A DNA stretch of 64,000 nt from Capsaspora owczarzaki ATCC 30864 (GCF_000151315.2 NW_011887292.1:1-64000), one strand, 5' to 3'. Shown: positions 11,889 through 24,621, counted from the stretch's first letter. Made by a program: numbers and translations. Notes: generated by a model from the letters alone, not told the origin.

Positions 11889-13562
11889 AAACCAGGTTCC
11901 CAAAACAAGACACGATTAGATAATCAGACAAGTGAGTGAGTGAAAAACAAGGCGAGCTGGTGAATGAGTCCAAAAATCCAGGTTACTGGTGAATGGGTCC
12001 AAAAATCCAGGTTGGCCACACACAAAAAATAAAAGTAAAAACCACCCTCCTCCTCCTCCTCCTACCGTCGATGCGCTGCTCACACTGACGGCATCGCTTG
12101 TTTGGGCTGATGCAGGTATAAGTATGGAATCGATGGGGAATGCAGTGACCAATGCGCCCGAGCAGCGACGGATCGGGTGGAGGAATTGCGGTGGAATAGG
12201 GCCGAGCCTTGGCAACACTGGCCATGGACGAGGCGGACGTCGACTTGGACCACGAGGCGGACGAGTCAAAGCTTGGGCTCGGAGACGCAAGCGATGAATC
12301 GGAATCGTAGCCCAATGCCACATCCTGTCCAGCATGGATGAGCAAGGCGTTCGGGTTTGGTGTGGATACCGTGGTCGCTGCGGTAGTGTCTGTCGGAGGT
12401 GGGGTCACAGCGATTGTTGGGCTGGAAGACAGGGATGCCGGTTCACTCTCTGACACGGCGGCCTTGTGACTGCTCAATGACGGCTCGGGTGCGACGACGG
12501 GGACAATCACCTCAGAAACGGAGCCATCTGCGACGACCAACGGCGCGCGCTCAGATTTGGCGCTTGTAACACCAGCTCCAGCTGCTGCACCACTGGCAGC
12601 ACCACCGCCGTGAGCACGTCGCGGGGAGGCGTCTCTGTTACGTGCGCCAGGGGCAATAGAAGCCACACTCCGCGAGAATCCGCCGAGAGGACGACTCTCC
12701 TCTTGTTCATCTGGTGCAGTGGTGGGAATTGGGTCGGCGGCACTGTAAGTGTCGGTGGATGACGCGGGTGTGGTTTCTGGGACTGCGTCGACAACGCCCA
12801 GCCCAGCGTCCCCTGTGGACGGCAACACTCGATTGGCCGCGGCTGCCTCCTCGCGAGACTCGAGCTCTTGGATGCGACTGTCGCTCCGTGCAAGTTTCTG
12901 TTGGTAGTGCAGCACGGCCATCTTGAGCTCAAGGCTCTCGCGTTGCAGGCGGTCAATCTGCGAGCGAAGCTCCTTGTTCTGCTGGAGCAACGGCTGGTTT
13001 CGCGTCTCTGCCTGCTTGCGAGCAATGCGCTCTGCCTCGCACGCGGTAGTGGCTTCGAGCAGTCTTGCTTGGAGGGACGAGATGTCGAGGTCGGCCGCGT
13101 GGGAGGTCTGAGCGTCGGTGACAAGACCCCCGCGCTGCTTAATGTCTGAGAGCAAGTGGCTCAGAGTCGGCAGCGCGTCCGAGCCGCCGCCGCTCGAGTT
13201 GCTGTTGGTCTGCGAGCGACGCCGCCGCCTCGCAAACACGGACGGGCTTGTTGCTGCCAGCGCACCCGACGTTGCCACTGGAGACGCGTGCGCCGATGAC
13301 GATGAAGCAGCAGCAGCAGCAGAAGAAGAAGAAGAAGACGAGTGGATTGCCGTGTTGCTGACGGTCGCTCTGAGCTTCTCATGGACGGATCGTCTGCGCC
13401 CGCCGTTCGCAGCCAGCAGCAAGCCTCCCGGAGCAGCAGGACTGGCGACTGTTAATGATGATGATGATGATGGTGATGGTGATGGTGATGATACTGCTGC
13501 TGCTGCGGTGGGCTCGCGCAGCTCGGGCACTGACTGGTGCAGCATTGCGCGCGCGCGGTGTC

Positions 13563-13599
<37 letters not shown>

Positions 13600-13947
13600 G
13601 TCGGCGTCGGCGTCGGCGTCGGCGTCGTCTTCGTCGTGGTCGGCGTCTCTGCCGTCGTCGTCATTGTCTGTGGACGACGACCCACCATCGCCCTGGCTCT
13701 TCCGGCGGCCTCCGTTCGCTCTGCTGCTGCTGCTGCTGCTGCTGCTGCGATCATGATCCTGGCTGTCGTCGTCTTCGCTGTTGTCTCCTGCCACCGCCGC
13801 CACCGCCGAGCCGACCGCGCGATCGAATGCCACGTCGTTCTGGCTCTGCGACCGGCTGTGTGCCAGCGCGGTGGATGCTGCTGCAGCTCCTCGAGGGCTG
13901 CTGCTCCGAATGACGGCCAGCCGCGGCACCTTCGTCTTCTTGTGGCT

Positions 13948-13983
<36 letters not shown>

Positions 13984-14088
13984 CCCGTCGTCGACCAGTG
14001 CTGCTTCTGTTGTCGCTGTTGATGGAACACCAGCATCAGAAGCACCAGCACTCAACGCAACAACGACAACCGCTTCGTTCGGATCCAT
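9801..14088 (-). CDS. Rho GTPase-activating protein with coiled coil and C1 zinc finger
   Basis: Minus-strand exons 14088-12066, 11818-10994, 10874-10766 and 10647-9801 join in frame to about 1267 residues. The N-terminal 300 residues are low-complexity (poly-Ser, Gln, Asp/Ala). A coiled coil follows (about residues 330-410, KQAETRNQPLLQQNKELR...), then a C1-type finger (HRF...CRQC...CGYVCHNDC...C) split by the first intron, then a RhoGAP domain. The GAP has the arginine-finger loop (AEGLYRISGA), VNVHTITGTLKVFFREL, a LP..MFCSLQTLMMHL helix and NKMSVRNLATVFAPTL. Such proteins stimulate GTP hydrolysis by Rac/Rho/Cdc42. The coiled coil-C1-GAP order matches MgcRacGAP and chimaerins; I cannot tell which is closer. 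The C1 finger lacks one expected Cys as modelled, suggesting an overlooked micro-exon. Confidence 0.9.
11836..11884. repeat. (CA)n microsatellite
   Basis: A near-perfect CA run inside the first intron of the minus-strand RhoGAP gene. On the sense strand it reads as (TG)n, directly upstream of the exon-2 acceptor at 11820-11819. Confidence 0.95.
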
Positions 14089-14515
14089 GTTAAAAGAAAA
14101 AAAAATTCAAAAAAAAAAACAGAAATCAAAAAAAAAAAAAAAAAAAAAAGCCTCGTCGTCGGACAACCAGCAGAAGAGGAGGGCGATGGTCGGGGGGGGA
14201 GGAGGAGGAGGGCGTCAATCCAACCAGTCGAGCGCAGCAGGAGACCCACAGCAGCGGAAAAACCCCGGAGAGCGGGAGAACTGGAGAGCGGGAGAGAGCT
14301 GCTGGAGGGATTGGATGGATAGCTGAACGAACTGGGCAGCGGAAAGGGAGACCCCTGCCAGAGTCCAGTGAAAGAGGAGAGGTGGGGGGGGGGGGAAAGT
14401 GGAGTGCTTCTGAAAGGAGGAAAGCCAGGGAAAAGGGGGGGAGAGTGGGAGAGTGGGAGTAGAGAGACAAAGAAAAAGAGAGAGAGAAACAAAGAAAAGG
14501 CAATAGCAAGTCAGC

Positions 14516-14548
<33 letters not shown>

Positions 14549-15501
14549 CAATGAGTTTTTTGATGAAAATACAATGAGCAGTCGATTCAGACTCGGAGCA
14601 GAGTGATCTCTAGTTGGAACAAAAACCTGAATAATATGCAAGCTCACCTCAGTGTTGTTGGGAGGCGGGGGGGGGGGCGAGAAAAAAAACCTCGGGGAGC
14701 ACTTGCTGCGAACGAATCGTGCAAAGTGTGTGAAACAAGAAACAGAACACTCCCAGTGCGGCACTGCGGGAAGCAAGCATGGAAGGAAAATTCACACTGA
14801 AACGCTCAGAGTGTGATTTGGAAGTGAGAGGGCAAGAGAGCGAGAGAGAGGGCGAGCGGCGAATCTTGAAATTCAAGCCGCTGGGTTGCTCAGACCGGAG
14901 AAGCGCCGGCAACAACAGCACCACCATCGCTAGCTTCATAGACTCAACTCTAGGTTTAACTGCGCGTGAAACTGTTGGTGCAAATGCTTGTTTGGACTGA
15001 AGTTGTGTCAAAATGCGCAAAAGTGCGTTCCCAGCCAAACATGATTGCAAGCAGTTGTCAATAAGAAATTTGTATACTCTCGTGAATTTGGATACTTTGA
15101 ATGCTTTATGTCACGCGAAACACCTTGGTAAATCGATTGTACCTGGAAAATAGCTCTCAAACCCCATCCTGTGTGATCCGGAGCGTCTCTTGTTTCTCGT
15201 TTCAATTCCCCGTTGCGCTCCAGGCCCCCCAAGAGCCAGTCCACCCACCGCCTCTTGATAAAACAGCAAGAGTATGATATTTCCGACATTTCCCGCTCGT
15301 GTTTCGTGGAGCACCGATGCCTTGGTGCGTAGCGCATGTGTCGTGTTTGTCCAATGCTTTGGCCTTTCCATTGCGCTTTCTTTCCCATTTTGCGATGACG
15401 TCCATCAAAGTTCCATCCCACGATTTTCTCGTTTTTGATTTGTACAGCATCACTAGCAGCACTTTTCATTCTACATTTCTTTCACCACCACGTCTCAGAG
15501 A
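14089..15501. other. Divergent promoter region
   Basis: This 1.4 kb lies between the start of the minus-strand RhoGAP gene and the start of the plus-strand PTTG1IP-like gene. It holds A tracts at about 14129-14149 and 14518-14547, a purine-rich stretch (about 14160-14510) and no supported exon. It probably carries both promoters; no motif can be assigned confidently. Confidence 0.5.
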
Positions 15502-16882
15502 ATGCGGTCTGCTTCCGCACTGTTTGCGACCATTGTGTCGTCGACCGTTCTGGCGCTGCTCGTGCTCGCGGTCTCCATGCCCGCCGCCTCCCCAAACTTT
15601 TTCGCTGGTGAGTGTCTCTCTCTTGCTCTTTCTTCTGTCTGTTGAGACGGGCGACCACCTGGCTCAAAGACACGCGCGCTCGGCTGCTTGGTTGGACGTA
15701 AAGCTGCTTTTTTGGCGTCGTCAAAGGGACTGCCGCGCGCGCGCGTCAAGTTCCAGCGGCCAATGCAGGATTGTCTTTACGCATGCATGGGGGTGTCGGA
15801 TGCAGAGCGAGAGTGAGCGAGAGTAAGAGAGAGAGAGAGTGAGATAAAACCGCTAATAGTGTTCTATGCTCTGCTGGGACGAGCCGATGACGTGAGACCA
15901 GTGGCACAACAGGCTCCCCAGCGTGTCATTCGTGACCAGCACAGGCGATGACGGCGACGGCGACGGCGAAGGCGACGGTTGGTTGCTGCGAGTCGTGGTG
16001 AACACGAGTAGGAAAACAGAGAAGAAGAAAAAAAAAAGAAAAAAAAAAAAAAACGAAAGCCGGCTTTTGAAAAATGTCATCGCTTTTGTTTGAAGGCAGG
16101 CCGACGAGGAGGGGCGCACAAAAGGGGGCACAAAGGGGGGGGGGAAGGGAAGTTGAAGGGGAAGCGGGGTCAGGGGCAGACAGCGGAATCGTAATGGAAA
16201 ACTCATACAAAAAAGCAAGGTTTTTTTTTTCTTTTTCTTCTTTTTTTTTCCCGGTTTTGTTGCGACGATGACGCTTTCTCCACTTGTTCTTTGCCTGTTC
16301 TTATTTCCTCTTCTTCTACATGACTTGAAATCTCACGTTGGCCCGTTTCGAGTCGATGCGATGGCGTTTGTTTTGCATTGTGCTGACTGTTTGTTTGTTT
16401 GTTTGTTTGTTTGATTCTGTTTTTTTTTTTGTTTCTCAGACGCTGCGACCGAGTGCGGCGTCAACCGAACCACCTGCAGCAAGTGCGTCGACTCGACGGA
16501 CTGCGTCTGGTGCAGCGCCATCAAGGAGTGCCGCAAGGGCTCGGAGATTGGCCCGTCCAATACCACCGGCTGCAGCGGCAACGACTGGCAGTGGAAGCAG
16601 TGCGACGTCTCGGGCCAACTCTTGGTCATTGTCATTCCGTCCGTCATTGGTGGCGTTGTGCTCATCTTTGGCATCTGGCTCTACTGCTGCTGCCGTCGCC
16701 GCTCAAAGCGCAACTTCCAAAAGTACCTCGAGCGCGTCGAGACCGACCAGCGTCGCCAGCAGGAGGAGCGCATTGTTCGCAGCGAAGAGCGCCGCTCCGA
16801 GCGTCAGGTCAAGACGGACGCCATTCGTATGAAGTATGGCCTGCTCAAGGACAAGCCTGCGCCAGATGCCGCTGCCGTGTAA
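15502..16882 (+). CDS. PTTG1IP: PTTG1-interacting protein (PBF) homologue, PSI-domain membrane protein
   Basis: Two exons, 15502-15607 and 16440-16882, encode 182 residues, almost the length of human PTTG1IP (180). A signal peptide (MRSASALFATIVSSTVLALL...) is followed by a Cys-rich PSI-like domain (CSKCVDSTDCVWCSAIKEC), one membrane helix (about LLVIVIPSVIGGVVLIFGIW) with a juxtamembrane YCCCRRR, and a charged helical tail ERIVRSEERRSERQVKTDAIRMKYGLL. The tail aligns clearly with the human EERRAEMKTRHDEIRKKYGL segment. In animals the protein binds securin and shuttles between endosomal/plasma membranes and the nucleus; whether that role holds here is unknown. The intron of about 830 bp contains T tracts. 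An AATAAA at 17063-17068 is a plausible poly(A) signal. Confidence 0.9.
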
Positions 16883-17062
16883 CAAAACCATCTGGTGTTG
16901 GTTTTTTGTTTGTTTGTTTTTGAATGTTCATCTTTGTGTCATGTGATGGAGAAGATGATGCCACAGGCGTGATTTCAAAGTGGCGTGTGAATGTATGGTT
17001 GTGGTTGATTCAACCCAGTTGTCGCAAAAAGCGGTGTTTCGTTTTTCTCATTGGAAAACAAC

Positions 17063-17068
17063 AATAAA
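17063..17068 (+). promoter_or_regulatory. Candidate polyadenylation signal
   Basis: An AATAAA hexamer lies 181 bp past the stop of the PTTG1IP-like gene and before the 3' end of the convergent gene. Hexamer match and position are the only evidence. Confidence 0.45.
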
Positions 17069-17150
17069 ATAAAAATCTGCGTTTTTTTTTTCTTAACACC
17101 GGCCGCAAACATGGTACAGTACAGTAGTGGTTATTACAATGAAAAAATGA

Positions 17151-20100
17151 TCAAAATAAATCAGCGAGATAGGCATGTAGCTTGGGCGCTGCAATGGAGG
17201 CAGGAGCTGGCACTGTTGGAACGGATGGGTGCTGCTGCTGCTGCTGCGATGCTGCGTGTGGTTTGGGAAGCGCCGTAGCCGTGGCTGGTGCCGCTGCAAC
17301 CGCTGCTTGGGGTATGTCCTGTTGTGCTGCCTCGCGTGCTTGATCTTGCTCTGGCTGCTCCATCCGTTGTCGCTTTGAAGGCACTTTGGTTGTTGCGACT
17401 TCAGCAGGCCGCCTGCGTGGCCGAGGTGCAACTGCCGTGTCTTCCACTCGAGTTGCAGGCTCCGACTGCAGACTGGGCGAGGCTCGATTCGGAGCCTTGG
17501 AAGCGGACGTGACCATGTACGACTCGATTGTCTTGGCTGGAGGTTTGGCCCGAGGCGTTGGAGCGGAAGCGGCGCCGGCCTTTTCCAGGATGCTCATCGC
17601 CGTAATGTCTTCGACTGCCTCGTGCATCAAATCACACTGTTTCAACAACAATTGGCAGGTTTGCAGCAGCGATTGGGGCGTGAGAAGCCGTGTGGCACGT
17701 CGAGTGGCAGAGTTTGCGCGCGAGGGTTGCGGCTGCGACCCTGGAACAGACACTGCCGTCTGCTGCTGCAGAAAGGAGTGGGGCGTTACAACGGGCTGCT
17801 GGGAGGCCTGCGGAGGTTGCAATGACGTCGCAGCGACCGGTTGGAGTGGTGGTTGCGGCATTACGGGACGTTGACTGCTGAGGCTCGGAGAGACAGCTCG
17901 CACTCCAAGTGTGACTTCGTGATCGACTTGAATGCTGCTGCTGCTGGCTGCGATGGAGAACACGCGAGTGGCAAGGGGCGGGGCTGAGATGCCAGCGGCA
18001 GTGGAAGAGGCAGCAGCAGAAGCAACAGCAGAAGCAGCAGCAGATGCAGCAGCAGACACAGCGAATGCGTTCGAAGCATTCAAAGCAGGGGAAGCAGTGG
18101 CAGGAGGTGTAGCTCCAGACGGCAACTGGGCCGGCGCGGGAGCCAGGTCTGTACCAGCTGCACCGTCCCCGTGGCGACAAAATTCAAAGTCCTCGTGCGC
18201 ATACAGGTATCGCAAGAGCAGTGCAACAATGTGTTTGCATCCAGTCATCCTCTCGCTTGGACTGTCCGCCAACTTCAACTTGAAGGCGCATTGACACTGG
18301 CTTGCCGAAATCCCTAGTACGCCCCCCCCCCAAGGACATCCAGTGTGTCAGCAACATAAAAACCTCCCCCCTAGAGCATTCAACGAAAAAAACAAAACAA
18401 AAGAAAACAGCCACAATCAAATCATCAAACTCACCCGATCGATTGAGTTGCACTGCAACGTGGTAGTGCTGCTCTTGCTCTCCACGACACTCATCGAATA
18501 TTTCCACATGCCCGCTCGGCGTATTGCGGATCCGGGGCCGCGGAAAGTGTGAACTGTCCAGCATGTCTGTTTCGTGCATGCGGGATCCATTGGAAAACAC
18601 TTTTGGAAAGGCATACGATTCAATCTCTTCCAGATCAAGCGGCGGGTCGAAAGCCGGGCCTGTCAGATGGCTGACATCGATTGCAGCAGCAGAAACGCTG
18701 GTATTTCTCTTCAGGCCAAACTTTGACGGTTGGGACTGTTGTTGCAATCGAATCTGCGACGCCGTGAGCTGAGGTCGAGACGGCTGCCGCTGCCACGAAG
18801 CAGCCGACGTCTGCTGAAGGAACTCGACTCGATCGGTCACATCGGGAAGCGAGGAGGGAACTGCTTCGGGCAGCTGCGTCCCAGCTGCTGTGCTAACAAG
18901 CTGTTGTTGGAGTGGAGGCTCTCCCCGTTCTTGTGGGACATGGTGCTTGAGCGAATCTCCTTCGTACGAAATGGTCTGGCCCTCTGCACCTGCTGGAAAC
19001 AGTTGAGAGGCACTGGGGGCGATGCTTGAACTGCGGGAAAGGGCATGGTTTGGCTGAGACGACGAGGCAAAACTCCCAGAGCTGACGGCTGCTTCCCGCA
19101 GTTGGAGTCGTTTCGCGCGGAGCGGGAGATGGCGCTGGCGCAAATCGGCGCGAAATTGCTCAACACGGGCTGCAGAAAACGGCAGCATACAATGGACAAA
19201 CCCCTCTGTGCCCAGGTCGCACATTACCGTGGCGTGCGGTGCCAGGGCATCCTGCCCTTCCAGTTTCAGCTCGACGGCACGCGCGCGATGTCGCGGACGA
19301 CCGGGCTGTGTCGGCAAGTAAGCCTCCGCCAACGGCACCTCGTCCTGCTCGTCGGCCGTCGACACTTCCGGCCATCGCGGCACATCACCAGCATCCCGGA
19401 GCTCAAGCATAGCCAGCTGCCTCTGGAGTGACGCCGGTGAGACAACCGCACCAAAGTCGCACGTTTCCAGAAAGTCCAGCTGCGTGGGCAGCGAGCGCAC
19501 GGCCGTGATGCGCTCAGGCTCGGCCAGAATGACATCCATGTCGACGCGCCGCACACATGCGTCTCTCGCCGCTGCTGCAAGCCCAGCATTGGAGCAAACA
19601 TAGAGCGAGGCGGCATCCATGAGGTTGAAGCGGTGCCGCCGCTGGAGCCATGCAATGTGTCCTGTTGGAGACGCAGTTGTTTGAAGCAAAGCGGCACTGC
19701 CACTTGGGTTGCCGCCAGCGCTCCCAAGTGTCGGGAAGAAGGTCGAGCCAGCATTTTCGCTGGTGACTAGCAAGAGATAGACGGGTACACTGAGGGCGCT
19801 GGAGGCCGAGTTGGCTCTGCTTTTGGTGAGCGGCTGGAGGGCAGAGACGATTGCAGCCATGACATGCATGGTTGCCAGGCTCTCTTCAGCCGTTTGGGGC
19901 ATGATTTGAACATCCGGGTCGTCGCCATCGTTTGATTTCGAGGCGCGCGGTTTCGCATCGCCCAGCTCATCGGGCAGCAATGCTGTCATATCCATCTCTG
20001 TGACGGTGGCCGGGTCGTCAGGCCGGGCTCGGTTGGGAAGGGTTGGTGGTCGGTCCTGGTAGCTCGCAGTAAAGACGATTCTGCCGCAAGTGCGATTTCG

Positions 20101-21748
20101 CTCTTGTGCGGCAGACCACCCCTGCAGCGCTTGGACGAGTTCTGGCTTTAACTCCCATCGCCGTTTGGTTGCGCTGAAAATGCGCGCACGCTCAAATTCA
20201 ATAACCAGACAGGGGATGTCGAACGGCCCCAGCTCGGTGTTGCAGGTCAGTGGCACAACCAGCTCGTGCACAACGTTGATGGAAGCGGGAGTTTGATTGC
20301 GATCGGCCACAGGACGGGTGTACGCCTCGGCTGTCGGCACAAACGACGCGGTTGTCTGACGCCGCGTGAGTGGAGCTCGACCGGCTGGGAGCGACCCTGA
20401 CGTTGATGGTCCCGCATCAACTGCGGCGTTGTGCTGGAAGCAAATGTTACGCCACCGATGGAGCTCTGCTAAAAACTCTTTCTCGGGCATGGCACGCTGT
20501 GGAGCTGGCGTAATCAGAGGGTAGACGATGGGTGCACGACCAGCTCGAGCGCGCCCACTGCTGTAGCTCCCGCTGCTCGCAGCTGGCGTGACGGGCTGCA
20601 AGCCTGCCTGAAGCAGGTGGAGTTGGTGTGCCTTGATGATTTCAGCGGGAGTGTACAAGGTCAGCTCTGCCCGTGCCCATTCTCGCGCCCATCTGCATTG
20701 CAACTAGCGGGGCACAGCGAGCGACAGACGTTCGAATTGGAAGGGAGACATGCAGGAGGGTTGAGAATCAATCCATTTCGTTCCGCTCAAAACCACTCTT
20801 CACACACATATACGACCTACCTGTGCACCACGCGGGCGAAACACGATGCAATGCACTTCGATGGTCGGGACTGCAGTGCGTGCCTGTTCGATGAGCTCTT
20901 GTCGAGTCTCCAGGCTGCCGTTATCGTCGTCAATGAGGACCTGTGGCAACAAGGAAGTCGAGGATGGCTGAATCACAACTCTGTCTCCGCCCTCCCCCCC
21001 CGCTTGCAAAACCACTCGCAGTTTTTTCTTGTCGATGGGTCTTACATTGTGACCTGCAACAAGCAATTGCCTCATCGCAATGGCAAACGTGCGCAATCCC
21101 GCTCTCGGATTGCACCGAAAGTGATCTCGACGCGAGAGTCGTACGTGTGAGATGAGTTCCGGCGAGTTGAGCATGTAGAAGGATTTTCCCTAGATTGGTC
21201 CAACAAAAACAAAAACAAGCACATGAACAACAACAAAACAAACAAACAAACAAAAACAAAAGCTGGCAAACTGAGAATTTGACAGGTTTTTGAAAGCCAA
21301 CTTCACCACCGTTTCAAGCGAACAAAACACAAACCGAGCAGGGTGGACCGCATAGAAAGACAAGCGTTTGCAGAGGCACCGCTGCTGCTGCTGCTGCTGC
21401 TGCTGCTGACTGGGAGTGAGACTGGGATTGAGACTGGGGGTTGGGCTGGTTGGCGGCCTCCGATGGCTGAGAGGCGCCGACAACGAGGACGGAGCGCTGC
21501 GACTGGAGCGCCGGCGGCTGCTGCTGCGACAATGCCGACAATGCCGCCACTGCCGCACCACCTGCTAGAGGCGTTGACGATGATTCAACACGTCTGCTGG
21601 ATGATGCCGGGCGAGCGACGAAGGGCGGCTGTGCCGCTGATGATCGTCCGCCGACTCGCTCGCTGGATGGGCCGCTCAGCCCAGCCGACTCGTCTGGCGG
21701 ATGCGACTTTGCATCGACAGCATCGCACGACGCGGAAAACGTCGACAT
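17151..21748 (-). CDS. PNK-like P-loop kinase with degenerate phosphatase-like region and SWIM zinc finger
   Basis: Exons 21748-21335, 21189-20821, 20703-18435 and 18313-17151 join in frame to 1404 residues. After a low-complexity N-terminus comes a Walker A motif GPPCSGKS (about residues 134-141, split by the first intron), then HVRLSRRDHF and VLIDDDNGSLETR...ARTAVP...VHCIVFRP. This is the layout of polynucleotide-kinase-type P-loop kinases (AAA_33). Residues about 420-680 resemble the PNKP phosphatase fold in outline (CLVIEFERARIF in place of a DxDGT motif, then SLYVCSNAG in place of VGDAAG), but the catalytic aspartates are absent, so it is probably inactive. After a disordered stretch, a SWIM finger CQC...GCKH appears (about residues 1024-1048), then a Ser/Ala-rich tail. 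A role in nucleic-acid repair or RNA processing is inference. I know no named orthologue. Confidence 0.75.
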
Positions 21749-21981
21749 TTTCGGGGCGATGCGAAGACGGCGGCGCGGGGTGGCGTACACGCCCGAGGAA
21801 ACGGCTCAGATCGGCTCAGACAGCAAAAAAAGAAATGAAACAAAACAAGAAATAACAAAAGCAACAGCCAATAAATAAATTCGACTGCACAAGCTCAAAG
21901 CCAGCACTCGACTTGACGAATGAATTAAATGAAGCCATTGTAGAATATGCAGAAACACACATACACACATACTCACACATA

Positions 21982-22038
<57 letters not shown>

Positions 22039-22051
22039 ATGCACACCCACT
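21749..22051. other. Short spacer with microsatellite
   Basis: This spacer separates the SWIM/kinase gene start from the NPRL3 stop, both on the minus strand. It is dominated by a CA microsatellite; no gene seen. The SWIM/kinase promoter and the NPRL3 3' end must both fit here. Confidence 0.6.
21984..22033. repeat. (CA)n microsatellite
   Basis: A CA run immediately downstream of the NPRL3 stop codon; on the NPRL3 sense strand it is (TG)n in the 3' untranslated region. Confidence 0.95.
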
Positions 22052-22399
22052 CTACTCGTGCCAGCAGGTCACAAGCACTTTCGAAAAGCGCTCGAGCAGC
22101 CGCATCAGAGCCACACGCTCGAGATTTTCGCGGAACATGATCTCTTCAACGTGATGCCGACCCCGAAAGTACTTTGCCAGCCCCAGAAACTGGTCCACAT
22201 CGCTGGAATTATACCCGGCATACACGCTTCGGATGTGCCCAAGCTCGGCGCGAGTGACCTGGAACAGCTCGTCGACGGATTGGAGCTCGGCGTCCGACAG
22301 CGAGTCTTTCGGCAAGTTGTCGTCCACTGGGGCATCCTTCCCAAGCGAGTTTGCGCCGGAAAGTTGTGTGTTGGCATCGAGCGATTCAGACCCAATCGC

Positions 22400-22437
<38 letters not shown>

Positions 22438-24621
22438 GTGATGAGACATGACGTTCTCGTTCTGCGGGTCCCCCGAAGGCCACGGGTCCGCCAGGAGCAC
22501 TCTCAGAAATAGAGTGCGCGGGTTGCACCCGCTGACGAGAGCCGCGAGACCGATCGTCCACCACCGGCATGAACGGCGTCACCAGGTAGAGATACGCTTT
22601 GAGGTGAACGAGAAGATCGTGTCGCAACAACCAGACAACCATTTTGAGTGTTTCCGTTTGCTTTTCAGGCGGGATGGACGCCATGTGATCACCAAGTTGT
22701 CGCGGGTACGAAAACCGCGACAAGAGCATGTGCAGAGAAGGCCCTTGCTTGAAGTTGCTGGAAAACTCGGAAACCAAATGGGAGTTTACGGCCAAAGACG
22801 CACACGGCGACAGACTATACACGTTTGATCGGGAGAGTGTGTGGGTGACGGAGGCTCGCTGCCAATGAACGAGGTGGGCGGACAGGCGGAAGATGTGCTG
22901 GAGGGGAATGCCGACCTCCTGCGACATTTCAAGAAGTGTCCGGAGCGGACTCGCGTGCTGAACTAGCCGCCTGAGTGACGGGGACGAGTCTGGCGGGAGT
23001 GAGGCAAGCAGCTCAAGTGCGTCCACTCGCAGCAAGAGCGTGTGGTAGGGCCGCATGTTGAGCACCTCTTGTTGAACCGCCTCCTCTGAAAGCGGCTGAA
23101 AAAGCACTGGTTGTGTGCAAACGGTGACTGAAGTATTGCCGTTCGGAATGTGGATTTCAGCAACAGGCACAACCCCGCCATTGCTGTGCGAGCTCCCGGC
23201 GCCGCCGAACGAGTACGCGCGGTAGGTATTCAAGATGGTGTGCGGCTCATGTTGGTGGTACATGTGCTGTTGCTGTTGTCGTTGCTCGCGATGCCGCCGA
23301 AGATAGTCTTTGTGCGTCAGGCGAAGGTCTGGCTCATTCATGGGTCTCACGGGCAGGGTCACCTCAATCCAGCCATTGACCTTGATGGAAACGCCCGCCG
23401 CAGAGCTCCCTGGTCTTAGTGTGTTGAAAATGTGTTGCACATACTGAGCCAGCTTGCACCGCCGCAAGATTTCGTTCGTGATGGCCTCGCGAGCATCAAT
23501 CAAATTGAGTGTGGGTGGCAGCTGTTGCGCAGCAGGCTGCGTCAACACCTGCGAGCTGTTCCCACTTGCAGCAGCCATGGCAGAAGATGCCCGATTGGCC
23601 GAGGTGGCGAATAATGCAGGGGAGCTGGCAGCAGTCACGAGCTTGGGTATGGGCGGGCGGGCCTTGGCTGGGACTGAGGGCTGGGGTGGTCCGGTCGCAT
23701 CGGCAAACGCCGGGAAAGAGGGTGCTGTTGTCGGAGCATGGTGCTGCCAATCTTGCGACGAAGCGGCAGGCATGTCGAGTCCAGGTGCACCTGGCCCTGG
23801 AGTGCCTGCTGCCCCAGCGCTGGGGAGGATGGCGTTGGAATCGAGAATGTCAATCAAAATTTGCACTTGCTCGCTCAGAAAGCCACACCTGAGCTCCTCA
23901 TGACGGAAGGCCGCAGTCAAGTGTGAGACAAGGGTCTGATAGTCCCGGAAGATGCTGCCATACATGGAGAGCGCGGGTTGGTGCGAGACATTTTCGAAAA
24001 ACGAAAAACAATCAAAAACACAAAGAACAACAATTGAAGTGAGGATGGGAAGTTGGTCAGCACATAACCACGGAGATTCAAGCTGCTGTTCCACGAAAAG
24101 CAACGCAACTGCGTACCTTGTGCAAAGCCCAGCTTGGAAGACAAAGACCAGGTGGAAGAGCTGCATCACGGGGGACGGGCGCTGATGCGACTTGAAGTCC
24201 TCGTCCTCCTCACCCAACTCTTCAGCACTGATAAAGTCCTCGTATCTTTGTGGAGCGAAGAGGTCAGCAACGGACGGACCGACAAGCAAGCAAACAAACC
24301 CCACCGCCTATCACGTACTTTGGCAACAGAATAGGATGCCCGACAAACAGCAAGTCGTTTATCTTGAGCTCGAACGGCTGGTCGCACAATGCATTCTTGG
24401 GCGAGAGCATCTCGGCGAGCAGTTGGGACGTAAATCCGAACGTTGAGCCAAACTTGTCGGTGGACGCCGTTGAGGCGTCTGGCGCAGCCAAGCCATCGGG
24501 CGCCGTGCCGCTTCCCCATTGTGCGTACCGCTTCCTAAGTGCTTGATTGGCCGTCTGATTGGACGCGCTGGATGACGACGAGGACGCCGGCCCCGACGCG
24601 CCGGTCAACGAAGCGGGGCCG

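Noticed and set aside
13118-14022. Cys/Val/Leu-rich plus-strand frames opposite the RhoGAP gene
   Set aside because: They arise from antisense reading of CAG/CTG-type poly-Gln and poly-Ser codon runs.
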